Of a DNA stretch of 36,887 nt, positions 23,830-31,853 are shown one piece after another. Numbering within the stretch: the stretch's first letter is position 1; each line of letters starts with the position of its first letter. The notes under the pieces were generated by a model. It did no database searches. It had not been told where the DNA came from and saw only the letters and a program-made list of their open reading frames with translations. Both the position numbers and the translations under genes were made by a program. The stretch spans positions 1-36,887 of the forward strand of contig DAIDKK010000006.1 of assembly GCA_027450065.1 (NCBI GenBank). Reading direction: 5' to 3'. Source of the stretch: Candidatus Saccharimonadota bacterium. GTDB lineage: Bacteria > Patescibacteriota > Saccharimonadia > Saccharimonadales > UBA4665.

Positions 23830-24744
23830 ATGCCAATCACACTTCAGCAAGTTAGAGCCAACTGTACGAAAGCCCGTCAACGCATGCAAGACGCGCGGCA
23901 ACAGCACTGGGCCTTCGGTGCCTTTAACCTTGATGATGAAGCTACGCTCAGAGCAGTAGCACGTGCCGCTCAGGCCAAGAACGCGCCAGTTCTGGTCGAG
24001 GTGAGTCAGGGAGAGGTGAGCGATATTGGGCTCGAGAATGTACGTGATATGGTCGATAACATCAAGTATGAGTACGGCGTAGAAATATATGTTAACCTCG
24101 ATCACAGCCCTTCCGTCGAAGCTGCTAAGAAAGGTATTGACGCTGGTTTTGAGTTTATCCATATCGATGTCAGCCAGGCCAACCACGATGCATCAGACGA
24201 AGAAATTATTGCTGCCACGAAAGAGGTTGTGGAATACGCGAAGTTTACCGGTGCGCTGGTGGAGAGCGAGCCACATTATTTTGGCGGTTCATCGAATCTA
24301 CACACCGAAACCATCGATTACGAAGAGATTAAAAAGACCTTCAGCACGCCAGATGGGGCCCGGGCCTTCGTGGAGGCAACCGGTATAGACACGTACGCCG
24401 CCGCCGTCGGCAACCTACACGGCAAATACCCAGTTCCGAAACAACTTGATCTTGAACTGCTGCAGCGAATTCGTGACGCCGTACAGTGTAATATTAGCCT
24501 TCACGGTGGTAGCGGCACGCCGGGCCACTTCTTTGAGTCGGCTGTTAAAATTGGCGTGACAAAGATCAATATCAATAGTGATATGCGCATCGCCTACCGA
24601 AAATCCCTCGAGAAAATCCTTGCCGAAAAGCCCGATGAGTACAGCGTCTCGAAGCTCATTAATGGCTACGTCGTCAAAGAAGTACAAAAAGTGATCGAAG
24701 AAAAGCTGGCTACCTTTAACTCTACCGATAAGGCAATTGTCTAG
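23830..24744 (+). CDS. fba: Class II fructose-bisphosphate aldolase
   Basis: Zinc-dependent aldolase of 304 residues that joins or splits dihydroxyacetone phosphate and glyceraldehyde-3-phosphate. Seen: FGAFNLDDEATLRA; LDHSPS at about 90-95 with the zinc-binding His; AVGNLHGKYP and SLHGGSGTP, each with a zinc His; and a phosphate-binding segment KININSDMRIAYR. LDHSPS replaces the commoner LDHGxS, a modest divergence, so tagatose-bisphosphate aldolase is an alternative. Gene lies 20 nt behind the transketolase pair with GAAGGGAA upstream. Confidence 0.88.
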   Translation: MPITLQQVRANCTKARQRMQDARQQHWAFGAFNLDDEATLRAVARAAQAKNAPVLVEVSQGEVSDIGLENVRDMVDNIKYEYGVEIYVNLDHSPSVEAAKKGIDAGFEFIHIDVSQANHDASDEEIIAATKEVVEYAKFTGALVESEPHYFGGSSNLHTETIDYEEIKKTFSTPDGARAFVEATGIDTYAAAVGNLHGKYPVPKQLDLELLQRIRDAVQCNISLHGGSGTPGHFFESAVKIGVTKININSDMRIAYRKSLEKILAEKPDEYSVSKLINGYVVKEVQKVIEEKLATFNSTDKAIV

Positions 24745-24756
24745 GAGATAGCGGGT

Positions 24757-25020
24757 ATGGGTTTGTTTGATAATGTCCTAAAATCGCTCGACTCCACCCT
24801 GAAGGCTATCGAAGATGGTGCTCTCGAGAAAACATTCGTCCAGGCTGTAGATGCGCTCGACAGAAGTGTCGGTAAGGCTCCGGAGCCACTCGAGAAAATC
24901 GCTGGTATGCCAGAAAAGATTATCCATAACACTGAACAAAAAACGGAAAAGCTCCGCGAGACGGGCGAAAAACTCAAAGAGCAGATGAATAGGGCGGTCG
25001 AAACGATCAAAAAAGACTAG
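24757..25020 (+). CDS. Unrecognised small helical protein
   Basis: An 87-residue protein with no family recognised. It appears entirely helical and amphipathic, with a charged C-terminal half suited to coiled coil (EKTEKLRETGEKLKEQMNRA) and no membrane segment. GGAGATAGCGGGT precedes the ATG. It follows the aldolase by 12 nt, so it is probably the last gene of the transketolase operon. Apolipoprotein/phasin-like helical packing is possible but unsupported. Confidence 0.6.
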   Translation: MGLFDNVLKSLDSTLKAIEDGALEKTFVQAVDALDRSVGKAPEPLEKIAGMPEKIIHNTEQKTEKLRETGEKLKEQMNRAVETIKKD

Positions 25021-25065
25021 TGTTGCGTAGACTGGCGCGATTGTGACACAATAAGCACAAGCAAT

Positions 25066-26091
25066 ATGACTGAAAAGGTGGGGACTGTGAGTAAAAAACT
25101 AGATATCATTAGCATTGGTGATGTGGTGATAGATGATTTTATTGGGCTTGAAAAAGATCAGGCCTGGACCTACACCGATGATCACGGTATGAAAGTATTG
25201 GCTATGCCTTTTGGCACCAAGATACCATATGAGAGCCGTAACGTGATTAATGCGGTCGGTAACGCGAGCAACGCAGCGGTAGCGTTTACTCGACTCGGAC
25301 TCGATACAGGGTTTGCCTCGAACGTCGGTGATGACCAGTATGGTCGCGATATCATCTCGGCACTTCACGAACAAGGTGTCGATGTCCGTTTCGTGAAAGT
25401 AAACCGCGGTAAGCACAGTAACTATCACTTTGTCCTTCGCTATGAAAGCGAGCGAACCATCCTCATCAAGCATGAAGAGTACGATTACCTTTGGCCCCAA
25501 CTACACGACAAAGATGTACCAGCTTGGGTGTACTTCAGCTCTGTGAGCGAGCATGCGATTGCCTACCATGATGATGTCTGCGATTGGCTCGACCAATATC
25601 CTGAGGTGAAGCTCGCATTTCAGCCGGGTACTTTCCAGATGGACGCAGGTGTGGAGCGGCTCAAACGAGTGTATCAACGCAGTGAGGTCTTGGTGCTAAA
25701 CCGTGAAGAAGCCGCGTTTGTAGGTGGCGGCAATCACGCAGACGTCCATGATCTTATCGATAAGTTACATGCTCTCGGTCCGAAAATAGTTGTGGTGACA
25801 GATGGGCCAGACGGAGCCTACGCATCTGATGGTACGCACTACTATAAGATGCCGTTGTACCCAGACCCAGCCGATCCAGTCGATCGGACCGGTGCTGGTG
25901 ATGCGTTTGCAAGTACCTTGGTGGCACAATTAGCAAAAGGCCACAGTCTGGAAAGTGCTTTGCAATGGGCACCGATTAACTCTATGTATGTCTGCCAAAA
26001 GGTGGGCGCGCAGGAAGGGTTACTGACCGAGCACGAGCTTGAAGGCTGGCTCGCCAAAGCGCCCGAGTGGTACCGCGTCGAAACATTCTAG
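25066..26091 (+). CDS. PfkB-family carbohydrate kinase
   Basis: A 341-residue ribokinase-fold kinase that phosphorylates a sugar or nucleoside with ATP. The first signature GNASNAAVAFTRLGLDTGF is at about 65-83. The second, DRTGAGDAFA (273-282), carries the anion hole GAGD and catalytic Asp279. Substrate cannot be read; adenosine, ribose and fructose-6-phosphate kinases share these motifs. Start uncertain: ATG 25066 follows a CACAAT -10 by 13 nt, while GTG 25087 has GGTGGGG 3 nt upstream. It follows the pentose phosphate/aldolase genes. Confidence 0.88.
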   Translation: MTEKVGTVSKKLDIISIGDVVIDDFIGLEKDQAWTYTDDHGMKVLAMPFGTKIPYESRNVINAVGNASNAAVAFTRLGLDTGFASNVGDDQYGRDIISALHEQGVDVRFVKVNRGKHSNYHFVLRYESERTILIKHEEYDYLWPQLHDKDVPAWVYFSSVSEHAIAYHDDVCDWLDQYPEVKLAFQPGTFQMDAGVERLKRVYQRSEVLVLNREEAAFVGGGNHADVHDLIDKLHALGPKIVVVTDGPDGAYASDGTHYYKMPLYPDPADPVDRTGAGDAFASTLVAQLAKGHSLESALQWAPINSMYVCQKVGAQEGLLTEHELEGWLAKAPEWYRVETF

Positions 26092-26143
26092 ATACACAAC
26101 CGTACACCGACCTATCGTCCTGAATATCTCTGTTACGAGTTAA

Positions 26144-26169
26144 GACTTATATAAGGACTTATATAAGTC
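26144..26169. repeat. Tandem palindromic 12-mer
   Basis: GACTTATATAAG occurs twice in tandem (26144-26155, 26156-26167). The second copy plus TC makes a perfect 14-bp palindrome, GACTTATATAAGTC (26156-26169). Looks like a paired binding site for a dimeric regulator (inference). Confidence 0.7.
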
Positions 26170-26194
26170 GCTGAGCCGTGCGCCAAGTATCTGA

Positions 26195-26215
26195 GAGGGC
26201 TAGGCCCTCCTATGT
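26195..26215 (+). repeat. 21-nt hairpin repeat, copy 1
   Basis: A GAGGGC/GCCCTC stem with a TAG loop, followed by CTATGT. The same 21 bases recur at 26308-26328. There is no T-run behind it, so it is not a standard terminator. Confidence 0.75.
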
Positions 26216-26276
26216 CCTAAGCAATTGAGCAAAGCGAACCGGTGCCCTGCGCCGGCTTTAGAGCAGGAGGAAGTTC

Positions 26277-26330
26277 GTGTGTTTGAATTCACTTCAAAAC
26301 ACGCACGGAGGGCTAGGCCCTCCTATGTAA
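26277..26330 (+). CDS. Possible 17-residue leader peptide
   Basis: A GTG-started frame reading MCLNSLQNTHGGLGPPM is preceded by AGGAGG (26265-26270) at 6-nt spacing, a strong ribosome site with no other gene to serve. It runs through hairpin copy 2 and stops at TAA 26328-26330. It ends 22 nt before the next ATG. Could be an attenuator-type leader peptide or chance; nothing else supports expression. Confidence 0.25.
   Translation: MCLNSLQNTHGGLGPPM
26308..26328 (+). repeat. 21-nt hairpin repeat, copy 2
   Basis: Identical to copy 1, with the stem extended to 7 bp (GGAGGGC/GCCCTCC) by the preceding G. It lies immediately upstream of the -10 of the next gene. Confidence 0.75.
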
Positions 26331-26336
26331 TAGTGC

Positions 26337-26352
26337 TAAAGTATAAGCAGAT
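26337..26352 (+). promoter_or_regulatory. Leaderless-type promoter of the 411-residue protein gene
   Basis: TAAAGT (26337-26342) with TGC extended -10 ends 10 nt before ATG 26353. Its weak hexamer and the adjacent hairpin repeat suggest regulation (inference). Confidence 0.4.
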
Positions 26353-27588
26353 ATGTCGAGGGTATTAAGCACGCTACTTGGGGCACACGAGCCTGCCTTT
26401 CGCTTACAGATTCAGCAGCTAGAACGAGCCGCTGGTTCACCAAGCGCTGATATTCGTTTGGCGGTCGGTGTCATGCAGGCGACCAAAGCGAAAATTCGTG
26501 AGCTGGGGCTCGATCCAACAGACACAACGGGGCCGGAACTCTACGCAGCGCTGCAGGCGAGGCTCGTAAAAGATGAAACAAGGGTACGCTCAGTCCTCGA
26601 CGTGAAGGCGGATGTGCAGCCAATAGACATCCTGCAAAGCGTTGGGCATCGCCTGACGCGGCTCGATCAGTACAGCGACCTCTTTACCATTAAGCACGTT
26701 GTCATGAAACAGATTATTCGAAAGCTGAAGCCCAAAGCAACGATGAAACGCCTGGGATACCGCAGCATGGATAGTATGCTCAAGCATGAGCCGATCGGAC
26801 AGCTGCTGGCGGCTTGCCAGATTACGGAAGGTTCTGAATGGCAAAAAGCTCGACTCAGTGCGTACCAGAAGCTACAGCCGAAAGATTTTGAACCGAAACG
26901 AGCGGCCTTTATCGTGCCAACCACCAAGCAATGGCCTAGGCTGGCTAATGAGCATGCTGAGGTGCACAAACATCACCTTATCGCTGTCCCAGAACTCGGT
27001 ACTATCGTTATTTTGCCAATGAGCCACGACTTAGCCGGCCTCGCAATTACGACATTTGTACTCGCATTGCACGAGCTGAATGATATGCGAGCATTGAGCA
27101 CCTACTTAAAATTGCAGCAGGTACGACCTGACTTTGGTTCGGTAGTACATGATGCTATCGAGCAAGAGCCGATGACTGATGTGGAACTGGGTGGCAATAA
27201 ACTATCGTGGCGGGCTGTCCACTGGTTCTATGGGCACGGACACGCAGCCTACCATCCCGATGTTTTTGAGCCACACGTGCAGCCAGAAGACCTAGCATGG
27301 CATAGCGTCGAGCGGTCGGTCGCACAGCTTCATCCTGTTTTAGAATTCTGGGAAGAAACGGAGCTGCTGGGACTGCTTGATGGCGAGGATGCCGTTTCAC
27401 TCAATATACTCGATGTGGCGCTCGGAGTATGCAATGGCTTAAACTACCCAGAACGAGCGCTGCACCATATGCGTGAGGCATTGGGCCGCGAATTATTTGC
27501 TCGCTACTTGCACCAGGATAACTTGCAGACGATGTTGGCCGGTTCGCTTGATATGCAGTTGGCGCCAGAACTCGACTTCGACGACTAA
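26353..27588 (+). CDS. Unrecognised 411-residue protein
   Basis: No family recognised. Soluble and mostly helical, with no signal peptide or membrane helix. The N-terminal 170 residues carry repeated basic helices (KHVVMKQIIRKLKPKATMKRLGY). The middle has a strand region (HHLIAVPELGTIVILPMSH) and a His-rich WFYGHGHAAYHPD near residue 290 that could bind metal. The acidic end is LAPELDFDD. It overlaps the convergent LOG gene by 4 nt. The complex region upstream implies a controlled gene. Confidence 0.7.
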   Translation: MSRVLSTLLGAHEPAFRLQIQQLERAAGSPSADIRLAVGVMQATKAKIRELGLDPTDTTGPELYAALQARLVKDETRVRSVLDVKADVQPIDILQSVGHRLTRLDQYSDLFTIKHVVMKQIIRKLKPKATMKRLGYRSMDSMLKHEPIGQLLAACQITEGSEWQKARLSAYQKLQPKDFEPKRAAFIVPTTKQWPRLANEHAEVHKHHLIAVPELGTIVILPMSHDLAGLAITTFVLALHELNDMRALSTYLKLQQVRPDFGSVVHDAIEQEPMTDVELGGNKLSWRAVHWFYGHGHAAYHPDVFEPHVQPEDLAWHSVERSVAQLHPVLEFWEETELLGLLDGEDAVSLNILDVALGVCNGLNYPERALHHMREALGRELFARYLHQDNLQTMLAGSLDMQLAPELDFDD

Positions 27589-28265
27589 GTGTTGTAGCTC
27601 TTATTGATCATCTTCACAATGGCATCAAAATCTTCGGTTATGGTGTAGATTTGCTCATCGCCATTAGAGATTAAGTGGTTCTTAAGTAGATTTTTGCGAA
27701 TAAATTTGTCGAGATCTTTCCAGTACTTATTACCGACAAATACAATCGGGACAGGTGGCATTTTTCCCGTTTGGATGAGCGTAATGACCTCGAATACTTC
27801 ATCGAGCGTGCCGAAGCCACCGGGAAAGCAGACAAACGCGTGGGTATAAAAGGTCATCATTACTTTGCGGGTAAAGAAAAAATTAAATCGCAAGCTATCG
27901 GTGGTGTAGGGGTTTAGGTGCTGTTCATGCGGAAGCTTGATGTTGAAACCGACCGATACATCTTCGCCATCAAAGGCGCCGCGGTTGCTCGCTTCCATGA
28001 TGCCATTGCCACCACCAGAGATAATGGCAAAGCCATTCTCGGCCAGGCGAGCAGCCAGGTCATGAGCCATGTGGTAGTACTTTGTTTCTGGCGATAATCG
28101 GGCCGAACCAAAAAAAGTGACTCGTTTTGGGTACTTTTTGAGTATCTTGAAGGCTGCCTCGAATTCATCGTCACTGGTGCGGAGTTCGCGAGTTGATTTA
28201 GCGATGGCATTTTTTTGTGTGGCGGTCATCTGCCATACTTTTTGTTCGTGTTTGTGAGTGTGCAT
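27585..28265 (-). CDS. LOG-family protein (TIGR00730-like Rossmann fold)
   Basis: Member of the lysine decarboxylase-like/LOG family, whose characterised members are nucleoside 5'-monophosphate phosphoribohydrolases (cytokinin activation in plants and some bacteria). About 226 residues. Motifs: FFGSARLSPET, ISGGGNGIMEASNRGA, and the hallmark PGGFGTLDEVFEV with catalytic Arg/Glu context. A GTG at 28269-28271 in frame is possible, but ATG 28265 gives a 7-nt distance to TACACT and is preferred. Confidence 0.9.
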   Translation of the reverse strand: MHTHKHEQKVWQMTATQKNAIAKSTRELRTSDDEFEAAFKILKKYPKRVTFFGSARLSPETKYYHMAHDLAARLAENGFAIISGGGNGIMEASNRGAFDGEDVSVGFNIKLPHEQHLNPYTTDSLRFNFFFTRKVMMTFYTHAFVCFPGGFGTLDEVFEVITLIQTGKMPPVPIVFVGNKYWKDLDKFIRKNLLKNHLISNGDEQIYTITEDFDAIVKMINKSYNT

Positions 28266-28301
28266 ACGCACTAGTGTACGTGCTTACGGCTATTTTGGGA
28301 A
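28266..28301 (-). promoter_or_regulatory. Leaderless-type promoter of the LOG gene
   Basis: Minus strand: TTCCCA (28296-28301), 17-nt spacer, TACACT (28273-28278), then 7 nt to ATG 28265. Confidence 0.55.
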
Positions 28302-28361
28302 CAGTTTGTACGAAAGGTGGCCCCAGCCTATAATCATAAGCAACAAACTAACATGGAGAGA

Positions 28362-29111
28362 ATGATGAACGGGAGAAATAACCAAAAAGGCACCGGTATT
28401 ATGGAAGTGCTACTTATTGCTGTAGTTATTGGCATGGTTGGTTTTACTGGTTACTTCGTCTGGCATAGCCAGCAGGCTACTAAAAATACGCTTAATCAAA
28501 CAGCAAAAACGAATACTTCTTCAAGTAAGGGCACGACGGATTCAAAAAGCGCGAATACCAAGTTGCGGAGTGCATCGATGGATGCTGCTGTCGGTAAAGA
28601 TATTAGTTTTATGTACCCTCAGACGTGGAAACTTGAAACGAGCGTACTCCAAACATCGCCGTATATTGATCAAAAAGTAACGGTAAAATCGCCCTCGGGA
28701 AGTATGGCGGTAGTTTATGAGGCCAGTGATGGTGGTGTTGGTGGTAACTGCGATCCGGCGGAGCAGGGCGTGTTGACCTCACTCCATACTGAATCAGTTT
28801 CACTATTTAGCGAAGCTAATTACGTAGAAATGACATATACGAAAGGTATGGGCAGTGGGGATACTTCCTTTGCAGGACTTATGCAAAAGACCAGTATGAG
28901 TAGCGCGAAAGAGGGGAGCTCCTACTGTGACGTTTATCTGGCTGGTATCATAAGTTTAGCTGGTAGCTCGAGTAGCTCGCTACACCTAACGGCACATGTA
29001 GAATTTACCGACTCGAAAGTATCGACCGATGCCACAGCATTTCTGTCAGCACTTCAAAGCCCTGATTACGTACAGGCGAAATCAATACTGCTATCTACCG
29101 TAGTCAAATAG
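28362..29111 (+). CDS. Type IV prepilin-like protein
   Basis: About 249 residues with a class III (prepilin) signal: a short basic leader ending KG, then TGIMEVLLIAVVIGMVGF. This gives cleavage after Gly10 and Glu at position +5 of the mature protein, as in type IV pilins. One hydrophobic helix is followed by a Ser/Thr-rich linker and a globular domain with two cysteines (GGNCDP and SSYCDV) that could form a disulphide. No pilus machinery is nearby. Starts at 28353, 28362 and 28365 are possible; GGAGAG at 28355-28360 favours 28362 or 28365. TATAAT is at 28329-28334. Confidence 0.7.
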   Translation: MMNGRNNQKGTGIMEVLLIAVVIGMVGFTGYFVWHSQQATKNTLNQTAKTNTSSSKGTTDSKSANTKLRSASMDAAVGKDISFMYPQTWKLETSVLQTSPYIDQKVTVKSPSGSMAVVYEASDGGVGGNCDPAEQGVLTSLHTESVSLFSEANYVEMTYTKGMGSGDTSFAGLMQKTSMSSAKEGSSYCDVYLAGIISLAGSSSSSLHLTAHVEFTDSKVSTDATAFLSALQSPDYVQAKSILLSTVVK

Positions 29112-29120
29112 ATTTCATCG

Positions 29121-29132
29121 TATACTAGTAGG
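29121..29132 (+). promoter_or_regulatory. Leaderless-type promoter of uvrB
   Basis: TATACT (29121-29126) ends 6 nt before ATG 29133. No Shine-Dalgarno site and no SOS-box-like palindrome seen. Confidence 0.6.
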
Positions 29133-31097
29133 ATGGCAGAGTTTCAGCTACAGAGTAAGTACGAACCGAAGGGCGATCAGCCTGATGCAATTCGCGCCCT
29201 GACGGCGGGGCTTCGTGGCGGTGTCAAAGAGCAAACACTCCTTGGGGTCACAGGCTCGGGCAAGACGTTTACGATGGCCAACCTGGTGCAAAATGTTCAA
29301 AAGCCAACGCTGGTGCTAAGCCATAACAAAACCCTCGCCGCTCAGTTGTACGCTGAATTCAAGCACTTCTTCCCCGATAACGCGGTGCACTACTTCGTCA
29401 GTTACTTCGATTACTACCAGCCAGAGGCGTACATTGCCCGCTCCGATACATACATCGAAAAAGATAGCGCTATCAACGAAGAAATTGACCGCTTGCGGCA
29501 CGCTGCCACCGATGCCTTACTGACGCGCAAAGATGTGCTTATCGTAGCAAGCGTGAGCTGCATATATGGCATTGGTTCGGTAGAAGATTATAATGGCCTC
29601 TCGATTGAAATCCAGAAGGGAAGCCGTTTGGTGCGCGATCGTTTTCTGCGACTGCTGACGGATATTCAGTATCAGCGCAATGATATTGATTTTCATCGTA
29701 GTACCTTTCGTGTTCGTGGAGATGTTGTGGATGTGTTTCCTGCCGGTGAAGAGTGGGCATATCGCATAGAGTTTTTTGGTGATGAAGTAACGCGTATCAC
29801 GAGGGTCGATCCCTTAACCGGTGAAATTATGAAAGACCTCGATGCGTACAAGATATTTCCGGGCAGTCACTATGTGACGCCGCAAGATAAACTCAAAGTA
29901 GCATTAGGGCAAATTCAACTCGAGCTTGATGGTAGGCTGAAAGAATTTAAATCGCAAAATAAGTTGCTGGAAGCGCAACGGCTCGAACAGCGGACGCGAT
30001 TTGACCTTGAAATGCTTGAAGAAACCGGTTTTGTGAAAGGCATCGAAAACTATAGCCGCTATCTGACAAACCGTGAGCCTGGTGAACAGCCGGCCACGCT
30101 TCTGGATTACTTTCCGGATGACTTTTTGCTCCTTATTGATGAGAGCCACATGACGATTCCGCAGGTGCGCGGTATGTATAATGGCGATCGGGCACGCAAG
30201 GAAGTGCTGGTAGAGCACGGCTTCCGTTTGCCGAGTGCTCTCGATAACCGGCCACTAACATTCGCCGAATTTGAGCGGCATGTCAACCAAGTAGTATATG
30301 TCAGTGCAACTCCTGCACAGTACGAACTCAGTCGAAGTCCTGAGCCGGCTCAGCAGGTAATTCGCCCGACTGGCCTGCTCGATCCGGAGATTGAAGTGCG
30401 CAAGATAGAGGGCCAGATCGATGACCTGATTGCCGAGATTCGTGATACGACCGCCAAAGGCCAGCGCGTACTCGTCACGACGCTCACAAAGCGAATGAGC
30501 GAAGATTTGACCGAATACCTCAAAGAGTTGAATATTAAAGTTGCGTATCTGCATAGTGATGTCGACACGCTTGATCGCACTGATATTCTGCGTGATTTAC
30601 GGCTTGGCGTGTACGATGTTTTGGTTGGAATTAATCTTCTCCGTGAGGGCTTGGATTTGCCGGAAGTCTCACTAGTCGCAATCCTCGATGCTGATAAAGA
30701 GGGTTTTTTGCGGAGTGAGCAAGCGCTGATACAGACAGTCGGGCGAGCCGCACGGCATATTGATGGGCACGTCATTATGTACGCCGATCGCATTACCGAT
30801 AGCATGCGGCGCACCATTGATGAAACAAATCGGCGCCGCGAAATTCAAGAAACGTATAACCATGAACACGGCATTACTCCAGTCGGCATCGACCGTGCTG
30901 TCGAGGACCGTATGAACACTGAGCTCCCAGCCGAAGCAAAACGAGCCAAGCTTGATCTCAAGAAAATTCCGAAGGATGAATACAAAAGCCTCATCAAAGA
31001 CCTTACTGCACAGATGGACCTTGCCGCGGCTAACCTACAGTTCGAGCAGGCCGCCGAACTTCGTGACCTTATCGCCGAGATTAAAGCCAAAATCTAG
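29133..31097 (+). CDS. uvrB: Excinuclease ABC subunit B
   Basis: Damage-verifying helicase of nucleotide excision repair, 654 residues. Walker [11 protein letters not shown] at 38-47; the beta-hairpin [21 protein letters not shown] is intact (in two parts around residue 95); DESH box LLIDESHMT; helicase motif VI VGRAARH; C-terminal UVR motif with [10 protein letters not shown] that contacts UvrC. UvrA and UvrC are not in the window. The gene stands alone with its own close promoter. Confidence 0.98.
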   Translation: MAEFQLQSKYEPKGDQPDAIRALTAGLRGGVKEQTLLGVTGSGKTFTMANLVQNVQKPTLVLSHNKTLAAQLYAEFKHFFPDNAVHYFVSYFDYYQPEAYIARSDTYIEKDSAINEEIDRLRHAATDALLTRKDVLIVASVSCIYGIGSVEDYNGLSIEIQKGSRLVRDRFLRLLTDIQYQRNDIDFHRSTFRVRGDVVDVFPAGEEWAYRIEFFGDEVTRITRVDPLTGEIMKDLDAYKIFPGSHYVTPQDKLKVALGQIQLELDGRLKEFKSQNKLLEAQRLEQRTRFDLEMLEETGFVKGIENYSRYLTNREPGEQPATLLDYFPDDFLLLIDESHMTIPQVRGMYNGDRARKEVLVEHGFRLPSALDNRPLTFAEFERHVNQVVYVSATPAQYELSRSPEPAQQVIRPTGLLDPEIEVRKIEGQIDDLIAEIRDTTAKGQRVLVTTLTKRMSEDLTEYLKELNIKVAYLHSDVDTLDRTDILRDLRLGVYDVLVGINLLREGLDLPEVSLVAILDADKEGFLRSEQALIQTVGRAARHIDGHVIMYADRITDSMRRTIDETNRRREIQETYNHEHGITPVGIDRAVEDRMNTELPAEAKRAKLDLKKIPKDEYKSLIKDLTAQMDLAAANLQFEQAAELRDLIAEIKAKI

Positions 31098-31176
31098 CCG
31101 ACTGTTTCATTATATTGTCAATTAATCAATTATACTGTATAAAAGTACAAATAACGATCAAGAAACAGGATGCGTC

Positions 31177-31837
31177 ATGACTCGCATATCCAGGTTTCGA
31201 CCGCTCAATGCGCGTCGGCTTGAGCACCGGCTCCATGCTGAATACCATAAAACGGTTGAAATACCTCGGCATCACATCATTGGACGGATGGCAGTAGGTT
31301 TCCAGGCGCAGCTCGATGCGGCATCCCCTCTTGGAGTATATCTTAACCAAGAGGGACTCGGCCTGTCATTGTTTGACCCATTCCTTGCTGAGGTAGGTTA
31401 TCGCCCGTTTCGTACAAAGACAGAGCAGAACAACTTAGATACGCGAAGTATCGCAGGTCGTATCGACGACTTGGGGGGGTGTCTCGGTTAGGGCAATTAC
31501 CGTACAGCGGACTAACGTACGCTTGTCAAGATTAGCGCTTCCGAGAAAAGAGCTAGAAGCCTGTCTGCTGCTTAGTTACGTTGACCATGCACTCGATAAG
31601 AAGGGCCATGATGTGACCGAGCAGCTATATGCGCAGCATGATTTACTAGTGACAGAATTTGGCGACGCAGACTACGCGGATCCGGTACTGCATTTTGGTG
31701 TTGTAACTGGCAACCATGGTATTGGCGCTAGTGGTTGGTTCGAGGACTATCTTCCTAGCGAATTAGAAAGCGTCATTCCCAAGCGTATAACATTACCACC
31801 AGTTTCACTCGTAAAATTACCACGATTACCAGATTGA
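31177..31837 (+). CDS. Unrecognised protein split by a frameshift
   Basis: Two short frames join into one coherent product. Frame 1 runs from ATG 31177 and stops at TAG 31489-31491. Frame 2 is open without stops from well before that point to TGA 31835-31837. Skipping one G in the G7 run at 31473-31479 gives a continuous reading, LGGVSVRAITVQR, and a protein of about 219 residues. No family recognised; it is soluble and basic at the N-terminus. Upstream are TATACT (31131-31136) and a weak AGGA before the ATG. It may be a real pseudogene, a slippage-expressed gene or a sequencing error. Confidence 0.6.
31473..31479 (+). other. G7 run at the frame break
   Basis: Seven consecutive G, the point where a one-base loss restores one reading frame across the gene. 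Such runs are prone to replication slippage and to sequencing miscounts. Confidence 0.65.
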
Positions 31838-31853
31838 TGTATACTAAGTGACA
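31817..31853 (+). promoter_or_regulatory. Leaderless-type promoter of the gatCAB operon
   Basis: TTACCA (31817-31822), 17-nt spacer, TATACT (31840-31845), then 8 nt to ATG 31854. The -35 lies within the end of the preceding gene. Confidence 0.6.

Larger units (their letters stand above)
26092..26352. other. Structured repeat-rich intergenic region
   Basis: A 261-bp gap with an unusual density of symmetry: a tandem palindromic 12-mer, two identical 21-nt hairpin repeats 113 nt apart, an imperfect CCGG/CCGG hairpin near 26239-26255, and an imperfect stem around GTTTGAA/TTCAAAAC (26280-26300). No tRNA, SRP RNA or RNase P signature was recognised. It could encode a structured RNA or a regulated leader. 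Confidence 0.5.

Noticed and set aside
26220-26310. Possible tRNA, SRP RNA or RNase P fragment in the structured gap (GAGGAAGTTCG and GTTTGAATTC resemble conserved RNA motifs).
   Set aside because: No acceptor stem or anticodon arm could be paired for a tRNA, and the space to the next gene is far too short for RNase P RNA. The SRP GGAAG..AGCAG core is absent.
26195-26328. The two 21-nt repeats as target-site duplications of an inserted element.
   Set aside because: The repeats are themselves hairpins and the 92 nt between them holds no transposase or terminal structure. A repeat pair with RNA structure is the simpler reading.
29133-31097. SOS (LexA-type) box in front of uvrB.
   Set aside because: No palindrome of that kind was seen in the short region between the preceding gene and the -10.
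31115-31136. TTGTCA and TATACT as a promoter of the frameshifted gene.
   Set aside because: The spacer would be only 10 nt, too short for a sigma-70 pair. TATACT may still act with a poor -35.
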